Shown here piece after piece: positions 6,979 through 13,242 of a stretch of DNA of 16,930 bases (the first letter of the stretch is position 1; each line of letters opens with the position of its first letter). Location: assembly GCA_035701665.1 (NCBI GenBank), contig DASSRQ010000070.1, positions 1 through 16,930 on the forward strand. Reading direction: 5' to 3'. Source of the stretch: DASSRQ01 sp035701665 (GTDB taxonomy: Bacteria > Vulcanimicrobiota > Vulcanimicrobiia > Vulcanimicrobiales > Vulcanimicrobiaceae). The notes under the pieces were generated by a model, which saw only the letters and a list, made by a program, of their open reading frames with translations, was not told the origin of the DNA and made no database searches. The position numbers and the translations under genes are program-made.

Positions 6979-7392
6979 CTACTCAGCCAACGGAATGCTA
7001 GGATCGAAAGCGCTCGTTACGATCGTTTGCAGCGGATCAGCATGCCGTTCGATCTTCGGCACGGTCCAGAGCGTGTCGAACGATATCTCCGGAACTGTCG
7101 ACGACGGTGCCGGCGCTTCGTCGATCAAATCGAACGTTTGCAGTTCGCCGACGAACGCATGCACTTCGTCTTCGCTTCCGCCCCACGCGGCCGCGCACTG
7201 TGTCATTGCGTCGATACTCGCCGCACCGGCTTCACAGCATTGCACGAGCGCCCACGCGCTCTCGTTCAGCGAATAAAAGTATTTAGAGTCCAGGTCTAAG
7301 AGCACGGCGCCGTGCTCGATTACCGTCGCCACGACCGTGGGACGCAAAGCGAGGCACGACGGCAATACGCCGCTGCGAGCAGCAAGATCCAT
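6979..7392 (-). CDS. PqqD-like RiPP recognition element protein with leader-like C-terminal tail
   Basis: This is a 137-residue protein. Residues 15-95 fit the PqqD/lasso-B1 winged-helix fold that binds peptide leaders and presents them to modifying enzymes: ALRPTVVATVIEHGAVLLDLDSKYFYSLNESAW is the beta-hairpin and first helix, followed by the FVGELQTFDLIDEA helix. Usual PqqD proteins end near there. This one continues for about 40 residues, including LWTVPKIERHADPLQ and ending AFDPSIPLAE. W109, P112 and I114 reproduce the Y-x-x-P-x-L spacing of lasso leaders. The ATG at 7390-7392 has a GGAAGGGGG six bases upstream. The frame is open further upstream to 7491, without a comparable ribosome site. 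It is the first recognisable gene of the operon. The domain call is strong; the tail's meaning is inference. Confidence 0.88.
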   Translation of the reverse strand: MDLAARSGVLPSCLALRPTVVATVIEHGAVLLDLDSKYFYSLNESAWALVQCCEAGAASIDAMTQCAAAWGGSEDEVHAFVGELQTFDLIDEAPAPSSTVPEISFDTLWTVPKIERHADPLQTIVTSAFDPSIPLAE

Positions 7393-7398
7393 TGTCAG

Positions 7399-7407
7399 CC
7401 CCCTTCC
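7399..7407 (-). promoter_or_regulatory. Ribosome binding site of the PqqD-like gene
   Basis: The minus strand reads GGAAGGGGG, six bases before the ATG at 7390-7392. It settles the start in favour of this ATG over the longer open frame reaching 7491. Confidence 0.7.
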
Positions 7408-7576
7408 GGGAGTAAGGCCCGGTGTGTGCGGCCATTGTACGCTCGCCCGCATTGGGGGGCATCGAGCCTGAGGGTTTATAGAGCGGGTCAATGGACCTAA
7501 CGGCGCATGGTTTGTTTGGTCAGGGCGCGTTAACGCTTGTTGCTTTGCTCCGTATGTTGCCGGACAATGGCTGCAC

Positions 7577-7584
7577 GAAGGAGG
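7577..7584 (+). promoter_or_regulatory. Ribosome binding site of carbonic anhydrase gene
   Basis: GAAGGAGG lies nine bases before the ATG at 7594. It selects that start, which also gives a proper Tat signal peptide, over an in-frame ATG at 7537. Confidence 0.8.
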
Positions 7585-7593
7585 CGATTTCTC

Positions 7594-8295
7594 ATGAAAT
7601 TGTCCCGCAGATACTTTTTAGGCGCCGCCACGGTAATGACGGCATCTCTTTCCGCGCCCCGGCTGCCGGTGTTTGCGGCTCCGGCGTCGAGCGGCTCGGC
7701 CGTCAGCGCGGCAGAGGCGCTGGACCGCCTCAAAGCCGGAAACAAACGGTACGCCGCCGGCAAAACCATCCACGGCAATTTGACCGCTCGCCGCGACGAA
7801 GTGGCGCCCGCCCAGATGCCGTTCGCTATGGTCTTGAGCTGTGCGGATTCGCGCGTTCCACCCGAATTGATCTTCGATCAGTCGCTGGGCGACGTGTTCG
7901 TCGTGCGCGTTGCCGGAAATTACGCCGAAACGGGCGGCATCGGCTCGTTCGAGTACGCGTTCTCGCACTTCAAATCGCCGCTGCTTTTAGTCTTGGGACA
8001 CTCGGCGTGCGGCGCCGTGCACGCGACCGTCGATGCAATGAAAACGCCGGGCGGCGATGCGCCCGGCGATATTGCGGCTATCGTCAATGCGATCATGCCT
8101 GCGGCGAAAGCTGCCGCCGGCAAGACGTCAGGCGGCGATATCTACGCGGAAGCAATCGCTCAAAACGCGCGCGACAACGCGGAGAAACTTGCCGCGCAGG
8201 GCCCGGTGCTCAGCGGCGGCGTATCCGCCGGTTCGCTCCGCGTCGTGAGCGCGGTTTACGATTTGAAGTCCGGCCTAGTCTCTTATTTGACCTAG
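7594..8295 (+). CDS. Tat-exported beta-class carbonic anhydrase
   Basis: This 233-residue protein belongs to the beta-carbonic anhydrase family (zinc enzyme, CO2 + water to bicarbonate + proton). The zinc site is complete: C83 and D85-x-R87 in SCADSRVPPEL, and H136-x-x-C139 in LGHSACGAVHA. GSFEYA near 117-122 is also typical. The N-terminus is a twin-arginine signal, with SRRYFLG at residues 4-10, a hydrophobic core and an AxA-type site at FAAPA near 27-31, so the folded enzyme should act in the periplasm. It is the only plus-strand gene in the window. It is transcribed divergently from the peptide operon and converges on the small propeller gene, its TAG overlapping that gene's stop. A direct functional link to either neighbour is not shown. 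Confidence 0.95.
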   Translation: MKLSRRYFLGAATVMTASLSAPRLPVFAAPASSGSAVSAAEALDRLKAGNKRYAAGKTIHGNLTARRDEVAPAQMPFAMVLSCADSRVPPELIFDQSLGDVFVVRVAGNYAETGGIGSFEYAFSHFKSPLLLVLGHSACGAVHATVDAMKTPGGDAPGDIAAIVNAIMPAAKAAAGKTSGGDIYAEAIAQNARDNAEKLAAQGPVLSGGVSAGSLRVVSAVYDLKSGLVSYLT

Positions 8296-8936
8296 TCTAA
8301 GTCAAAGGCGACGATCTGATTTTCGTCGCGATGGCACGTCCAGAACTTCGAGCCGTCGTACGTCAGCCCGCGCGCATCGAACGGGATCGACGCTGCCGCC
8401 TCGATCTTCGGTTCCTCACCGCGCGCATCGACAATCGTTAGTTCGAGATTTTCAAACTCGGCATCGCTCGTAACCAGATGGAAGCGGCCCTCGACGATCG
8501 TCATGCCGATCGGTACGCGCTCCAGCGGAATCTCGCGCGTGATGTTGCCCTCGGCGTCGAGAGCGAGAATCTTGCGGTAACTGGCTTGCGATAAGAACAG
8601 CGTGTCGCCGTCAAACGCCAAATGCGCGCCGGTCAAATCGGGACAGGCGATACGATCGCTCTTGAAACCGTGTCCCGGAATGAAGCGGTAGATATACCGG
8701 TCGTGGTCGTTCTCCCCGATGCCGATGATGACGCGCAGTTCTTCGCCCATCACCGCCATGCCGAACGGACCGCCGGGGGCTTCTCCCTCATCGCGCGCGG
8801 ACCACGTGCCCGCGTCGATTGCGTACATGCGGTGCGTCTCGCGGCTCGCCATCCATAACGTTTGGCCGTCAAACGCGAGGCCCAGCGGCTTGGGCGCGGG
8901 CGAGGGCAAGCGAAGTTTCTCGTTGATGTCCTTCAT
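8292..8936 (-). CDS. Small cytoplasmic beta-propeller-like protein (NHL/SMP-30-like)
   Basis: This is a 214-residue protein without a signal peptide, built from about five propeller-blade repeats: PLGLAFDGQTLWMASRE, FGMAVMGEELRVI, GAHLAFDGDTLFLSQAS, PIGMTIVEGRFHLVTS and ARGLTYDGSKFWTCHRD. Each blade pairs a hydrophobic strand with a D-G-x-x-[LF]-[WFY] turn. No enzymatic residues can be assigned, so it may be a ligand- or protein-binding scaffold. ATG at 8934-8936 is chosen because the part upstream (to 8984) overlaps the membrane protein gene; the gap to that gene is 11 bases. It ends the lipoprotein operon and may be a signal-less relative of the large propellers encoded upstream of it. Function is unknown. 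Confidence 0.8.
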   Translation of the reverse strand: MKDINEKLRLPSPAPKPLGLAFDGQTLWMASRETHRMYAIDAGTWSARDEGEAPGGPFGMAVMGEELRVIIGIGENDHDRYIYRFIPGHGFKSDRIACPDLTGAHLAFDGDTLFLSQASYRKILALDAEGNITREIPLERVPIGMTIVEGRFHLVTSDAEFENLELTIVDARGEEPKIEAAASIPFDARGLTYDGSKFWTCHRDENQIVAFDLD

Positions 8937-8947
8937 GCCGCGCTCTA

Positions 8948-9379
8948 CTACGCCGCGTTCGGACCTTCTTGCCAGGCGCTCCACACCAGGCCCGCGAGCC
9001 CGAGAAGCAAGATAGCGCTGTAGATCGTACTCGACTCGTGATGCAGCCCTTGGTACGCCGGCGTTTCGATCGGCGTGCTCCGCATGACCGGCACGACCGC
9101 ATGCATTTCAAACCACCCGAGAGCAGCCATCACGACGGCGAACAGCGCCGTAATCTTCGCCCGCAAACTTGCAAAGCGCTCCAACATTGCCGCCAGAACG
9201 ACGAGCGCCGCGCACGCATAACCGAAGACGGTTATCGATCCGATGACCCGTCCGATCAGCTCGGCAAACGTCAGCACCGGACCTAAAACGGAAAACGCTA
9301 TCGGCGCAAAAAGGAAAGCAAAGCCGATCATGACGCCGGTCCACAGACCGAACGCGAGAATTCGCAACAGACGCGTCAT
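8948..9379 (-). CDS. DUF4149/TMEM205-like four-helix membrane protein
   Basis: This 143-residue inner-membrane protein has four predicted transmembrane segments (about 8-28, 44-64, 75-92 and 119-136). The family pattern shows as FGLWTGVMIGFAFLFAP at the start of helix 1, EMHAVVPVMR between helices 3 and 4, and GLHHESSTIYSAILLLGL leading into helix 4. DUF4149 proteins (PF13664, related to TMEM205) have no established biochemical role in bacteria. The ATG at 9377-9379 lies 9 bases after the lipoprotein stop. The purine-rich TAGGA directly abuts the ATG, so translation probably relies on coupling. It belongs to the lipoprotein operon by position only. Confidence 0.82.
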   Translation of the reverse strand: MTRLLRILAFGLWTGVMIGFAFLFAPIAFSVLGPVLTFAELIGRVIGSITVFGYACAALVVLAAMLERFASLRAKITALFAVVMAALGWFEMHAVVPVMRSTPIETPAYQGLHHESSTIYSAILLLGLAGLVWSAWQEGPNAA

Positions 9380-9388
9380 TCCTACGGT

Positions 9389-11287
9389 TTACGGCGAGAA
9401 GTAAAAGGGCGAATTGGACATGGCGTTGTCGCCGACGTAGATGTTGTTGGAGTACGTGCCCGCTGCGATGCCGCCGTAGTCGCTGGTGCTATTGAACCGA
9501 TACGACTTCGTAACGGCTTTCTGCAACGGATCGACGACGATGACGGCGCCGTACGTCGTGGCGACGTAGACGTTGCCGTCCCAGCCAACCGTCAGCGAGG
9601 TCGCGTCGAGCGGCGTACCCGGCGGGAAATCCCGGCCGAGTGCAACGGTGCTCACCGAGCCGCCGGGCGTTACTTGCACGACCTGCGCGGCGTTTTGCAG
9701 CGCGATCCACACGTTGCCGTCGGAGGTTGCCGCGATCCCCGCGGGAGTTTGCGCCGGAAAAGCGGCGCAGTTTCCCACCGGCGCGTCCAGCATCTGCGCA
9801 TGCGTGATGGCGTTTATCTCCTGGACCGCGCAGCTGCCGGTGTTCGTCACCCAAATGTTTCCGTTAGCGTCCACCGTGATGCCGGCCGGGCCGTTGAACG
9901 CGTTGGTCGCATCGGCAAATTCGACGACGTCGGTCGAGCTGCCGGGAACGATGTAGCCGATCTTATTTGCAGCGGTGTCGGTGAACCACGTGCGCTTATC
10001 GGGAGCCGCGGCGATTCCGCCGGTCGTCCCGGCTGTCGCGTAATACGTCAGCGATGCATACGGCTGCGTCGGATCGAAACAACCTACGTCCGCGGACGTC
10101 GAGTCGTCGAAGCACATGCGTGCATCGCCCGTGTACGCGATCGCATTCGCCGTATGGAGCGATCCCAACGTCAGCTGCGTAAGTGCGCTAAACCCCGAAC
10201 CGGAGTTGTACCACTGCTGGATGGTTTGCGAACCGGGGAATGCCGCCCAAACTTCGATGCTTGAATCTTCGGCAAAGCCGGTCGCGCCGGTGTTGCCCGT
10301 CGACGTCAGCGTCGTCGGTTGCGGGTAATCGTTGATGTTCCAACTCCCGAACGCCGTGCCCGAGGAGGGAACGCTAATCGTGCCGGTACCCTGCACGGAT
10401 CCGGCAATCTTACCGGCGGCGGGCGTCTGCAGCGAGAACGACACGCTTGAGGTTGCAACGCCGTTGTAGTTCACGGTGACCGTCGATGCGGGTGTCGTGA
10501 ACGAACTCGATCCGTTATACGAAAAGTTGGCAGCCGCTGCCGTCAGCGAGAGCGTGAGCGCCGTGCCGTCCTGCGCCATCAGCGGATCGGTGCCGACGAT
10601 GATGTTTCCGGCCGCATCGGTGAGCACCAGTCCCAGCGTCGCGGAGCCCGCCGTTCCCGATACGAACGAACCGGAAAGCTGCAGCTGCGCCGTATTCACC
10701 ACGCCGCCGAGCTGGAACGAAATGCTGTTCGTCTGACCGGCGATGACGGGGAAACTCGGCAGATTCGAAACCGAGAGCAGATAGTCGCCCGCGGCGCTGA
10801 AGTTGCCGGTGCCGTACCCTTCGGCCGAAGGCGCCGCGTTGAAGAGCGCCGTTTGCAGCGCGTGATAGCCGGGCGAGAGCGCGGGCAGCACAACACTGCA
10901 CGAGAACGCGCCGCTCGCTGCGGCTGCCGTGCACGTTTCCGACACACCTGCGCTCGCGCCGCTTCCCGCAAACGTGTGGCCCGGCGAGAGGACAAACGTG
11001 TAGCCGGCGTTGCCGCCGCCGCTCGAGTAATCGGCCGAATACGACGGCGCCGACGAGGCAACGCGCACGCCCATGCCTTTGCTGTCGCGCGAGGTATAGT
11101 GACGCGTGCGAATCGCTTGCGCGGTGGAACTCGATGCGGGAACCGTCATCGTAAACGAAAGCGAACCGCTCGAACTGCCCGCGCTCACCGGCGGAACGCC
11201 GGAGCCGGAGGAAGCGCCGCCGCCGCACGCCGCAAGCGCCGCGCACACGGCTGCTGCCAGGATCTTCTTCATTGCACGCGTCCTCAT
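9389..11287 (-). CDS. Secreted lipoprotein with NHL/Vgb-like beta-propeller, paralogue 1
   Basis: This is a 632-residue exported lipoprotein. A basic N-terminus and hydrophobic core end in LAAC, so Cys21 would be lipidated, followed by a Gly/Ser linker. Residues 45-300 hold beta-sandwich-like modules shared with its paralogues, including YTSRDSKGMGV, SPGYHALQTALFNAAP and LVLTDAAGNIIVGTDP. The rest is a propeller with blades such as GPAGITVDANGNIWVTNTG and TPAGIAATSDGNVWIALQN, resembling NHL and virginiamycin-B-lyase-like repeats; lyase activity is not claimed. Start ATG 11285-11287 overlaps the upstream stop by one base (TGATG), as at the next junction upstream. A second ATG at 11270-11272 (MKKIL) has a GAGGA nine bases before it and could be used instead. 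Probable location is the outer membrane or cell surface; ligand unknown. Confidence 0.88.
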   Translation of the reverse strand: MRTRAMKKILAAAVCAALAACGGGASSGSGVPPVSAGSSSGSLSFTMTVPASSSTAQAIRTRHYTSRDSKGMGVRVASSAPSYSADYSSGGGNAGYTFVLSPGHTFAGSGASAGVSETCTAAAASGAFSCSVVLPALSPGYHALQTALFNAAPSAEGYGTGNFSAAGDYLLSVSNLPSFPVIAGQTNSISFQLGGVVNTAQLQLSGSFVSGTAGSATLGLVLTDAAGNIIVGTDPLMAQDGTALTLSLTAAAANFSYNGSSSFTTPASTVTVNYNGVATSSVSFSLQTPAAGKIAGSVQGTGTISVPSSGTAFGSWNINDYPQPTTLTSTGNTGATGFAEDSSIEVWAAFPGSQTIQQWYNSGSGFSALTQLTLGSLHTANAIAYTGDARMCFDDSTSADVGCFDPTQPYASLTYYATAGTTGGIAAAPDKRTWFTDTAANKIGYIVPGSSTDVVEFADATNAFNGPAGITVDANGNIWVTNTGSCAVQEINAITHAQMLDAPVGNCAAFPAQTPAGIAATSDGNVWIALQNAAQVVQVTPGGSVSTVALGRDFPPGTPLDATSLTVGWDGNVYVATTYGAVIVVDPLQKAVTKSYRFNSTSDYGGIAAGTYSNNIYVGDNAMSNSPFYFSP

Positions 11288-13242
11288 CAGCGGCTCAGCT
11301 GCTCGATGGTTTGGTTGTTGGAGTAATCGCTGACCCAGATATAGTTGTCCGGACCGGTGATGATGCTGCCCAGCGACGGATTATTGGCTGTCGTCAGTCC
11401 CATTGCGGTGTCGGTCCATTCCGTAAGACACGGATTGCCCGAACACGTCGCCGCGGATACGACGCCTAAACGCGCGACGTACGCATGACCGCCGGCGTAC
11501 GCTTCCGCAGCCCAGATGTTGCCTTCCGGCCCGGCAGTAATGTCGTTTATTGCGTTCGTTGCGGTTGCAACGAGCGTCGGCGCTGCCAGCGCGTACGAGC
11601 TGAATTTATAAATCGACGTGCCCGAGGCGGCATACAAGTTGCCGTCATTGCCCATCGCAATTGCCGTATCCGGCGTTGCCGGCGTATACGGCGTGCCGGT
11701 TAAACCGTCCGTGATGTCCAGGCACGCGATGCTTCCGCTCGGCGTGACGTACGGGCTCGTCGTTACGATTCCGCACACGGCTTGTTTGCCGCCGAGCGTG
11801 CCTGCAACGAAGGTATGAGCCGCCGCACTCGCGGCGCCAAGCGCGTATCCGGTGCCGAAGCTGTACGCGGTGCCCAAGACGTCGGTCATGGAGATCGACT
11901 GAAACGAGAGCGTTCCGGCGCCGTTGTCGAGCACGGCAAACCACATGTTGCCGTCCGGGCCGTACGCGAGCGATCCGGTTTGTTTATTCGCGCCTGCCCA
12001 CGTTACGACGTTGCCCGCGTCGCTCGTTCCGAGTCCCTGGTCCACGATGTTCCCGCTGCCGTCGGTATACCACAGCGATCCGGGCGACGTGGCCAGCGCG
12101 CTCGGCGTAAACGCCGTCGCCACACTTGCGGGCGTCGCAACGGCCGTACCGGTGTTGAAATACTGCATCGCAGGCGGCGAGTTTTCGAAGTAGATGTAGC
12201 CGTCGCTCGCACCGGCCATCCCGCCGATCGATGCTGCGGAGGTCGCGTAATTCAAGCGCTGCGGAGCCGCGCCCATCGACGGGCCGCTGAGCGCCGTCAC
12301 GCTGAACGTAGCGGGAATCAACGCGCCGTTCAGGGCGTGATTCGTTACAATGCTGAGCGAGGGCACACTGCTTCCCGAGGTTGGGAACGCGTACGTGCCA
12401 TCGTACACGATCGTCGTCGTTGCGGCCGATGCTGCGGTGCTGTACGTGGGCGTGGCGGAGAAATACAGCGCGCAGCCGCTGCCGCTGCCCGTTTCGTTTG
12501 CGGACGTCGTGCCGCAGGCAGCGGCCGCATCCGTTTTATCGTTGTTCAGCAGCAAACCGATCGTTAGCGCGTTGCCGTTTGCATCGTACAACGCATCGCT
12601 GCCGACGATAGTGTTGCCGGCAGCATCGCGAAGTTGCAGCGTCGCGGTGATGTTCGCAACACCCGGACAGGTCGCTTCTCCGTTGCAGATGCCGGCGTTG
12701 AGCGTTACCGCCGCGCTGTCCACGACCGGGTCGAGCGTAAGCGATACCGAGGCCGCCGAACCGGCGTACGCGGTGAACGAGCCGGTTGCCGTCGACAACG
12801 GCTTATATCCCACAAACGATGTGCCCGACGGCGCATGATTCCACAGCGTCACGCGATACGTTTGATACCCTGCCGCTGCCGGCACGCTGAACGAACACGA
12901 ATACGATCCGTCGTGCGTGCCGCCGCTGGAACAGCCGCTCGCATTTGCGCTCATTGCGAACGCCGCAGCGGGCAACGTATTCGGTGTCTGCGTATACGAG
13001 CCGGAGCTCGCGCTGCGCACGTCGATGCCCATGCCTGCGGTCGAGCGCGACGTATACAGCGGAATATGTTTGCCGTTCTTCGCCTGCACCGACGAACCCG
13101 GAACGCTTACGGTAAAGGTGACGCTTTGCGGTGTCGTCGCTGTTTGCGGCAAGCCGGCTGACTGCGAGCCGCCGCCGCACGCTGCTAACAGCGCGCACGC
13201 AGCCGACGCAGCGATAAGGCGGGTGCGGGTGAACGTCCTCAT
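11287..13242 (-). CDS. Secreted lipoprotein with NHL/Vgb-like beta-propeller, paralogue 2
   Basis: This 651-residue lipoprotein has a signal ending in LLAAC (Cys22) and then GGGS. The N-terminal half carries the same modules as its neighbours: IPLYTSRSTAGMGIDV, AGYQTYRVTLWNHAPSG, PVVDSAAVTLNAG, RDAAGNTIVGSDALYDANG and YDGTYAFPTSGSSVP. The C-terminal half is a propeller of about six blades, for example SLAYGPDGNMWFAVLDN, AIAMGNDGNLYAASG and SIITGPDNYIWVSDYS. Pairs of cysteines (CSSGG with YSC, and CNGEATC) suggest disulfides, consistent with export. ATG 13240-13242 overlaps the upstream TAA by one base (TAATG). The frame is open to 13290, but that part overlaps the upstream gene and would spoil the signal peptide. 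It is probably a surface binding protein; no enzyme residues recognised. Confidence 0.9.
   Translation of the reverse strand: MRTFTRTRLIAASAACALLAACGGGSQSAGLPQTATTPQSVTFTVSVPGSSVQAKNGKHIPLYTSRSTAGMGIDVRSASSGSYTQTPNTLPAAAFAMSANASGCSSGGTHDGSYSCSFSVPAAAGYQTYRVTLWNHAPSGTSFVGYKPLSTATGSFTAYAGSAASVSLTLDPVVDSAAVTLNAGICNGEATCPGVANITATLQLRDAAGNTIVGSDALYDANGNALTIGLLLNNDKTDAAAACGTTSANETGSGSGCALYFSATPTYSTAASAATTTIVYDGTYAFPTSGSSVPSLSIVTNHALNGALIPATFSVTALSGPSMGAAPQRLNYATSAASIGGMAGASDGYIYFENSPPAMQYFNTGTAVATPASVATAFTPSALATSPGSLWYTDGSGNIVDQGLGTSDAGNVVTWAGANKQTGSLAYGPDGNMWFAVLDNGAGTLSFQSISMTDVLGTAYSFGTGYALGAASAAAHTFVAGTLGGKQAVCGIVTTSPYVTPSGSIACLDITDGLTGTPYTPATPDTAIAMGNDGNLYAASGTSIYKFSSYALAAPTLVATATNAINDITAGPEGNIWAAEAYAGGHAYVARLGVVSAATCSGNPCLTEWTDTAMGLTTANNPSLGSIITGPDNYIWVSDYSNNQTIEQLSR

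Larger units (their letters stand above)
7393..7593. promoter_or_regulatory. Divergent intergenic region between peptide operon and carbonic anhydrase
   Basis: This 201-base gap must carry the promoters of the minus-strand operon and probably of the plus-strand carbonic anhydrase. It is visibly more AT-rich around 7475-7560. A minus-strand TATAAA at 7475-7480 could be a -10-like box, but I find no convincing -35 partner. A short inverted repeat (CCGGG and CCCGG, 7406-7422) overlaps the PqqD ribosome site. I see no convincing small precursor-peptide gene here. Confidence 0.4.

Noticed and set aside
3765..7392. Calling the locus a lasso peptide biosynthetic cluster
   Set aside because: B2, a B1-like PqqD protein, kinase and nucleotidyltransferase are present, but there is no asparagine-synthetase cyclase, no ABC exporter and no independent precursor. 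The PqqD tail does not place an Asp or Glu at ring position 7-9 after a plausible cleavage site.
7475..7480. TATAAA as a sigma-70-type -10 box for the peptide operon
   Set aside because: No hexamer at 16-18 bases upstream resembles a -35 box, so I did not call a promoter.
7530..7595. Minus-strand 21-codon frame in the intergenic region as a precursor peptide
   Set aside because: It overlaps the carbonic anhydrase start and ribosome site, is strongly basic without a leader-like motif, and has no ribosome binding site of its own.
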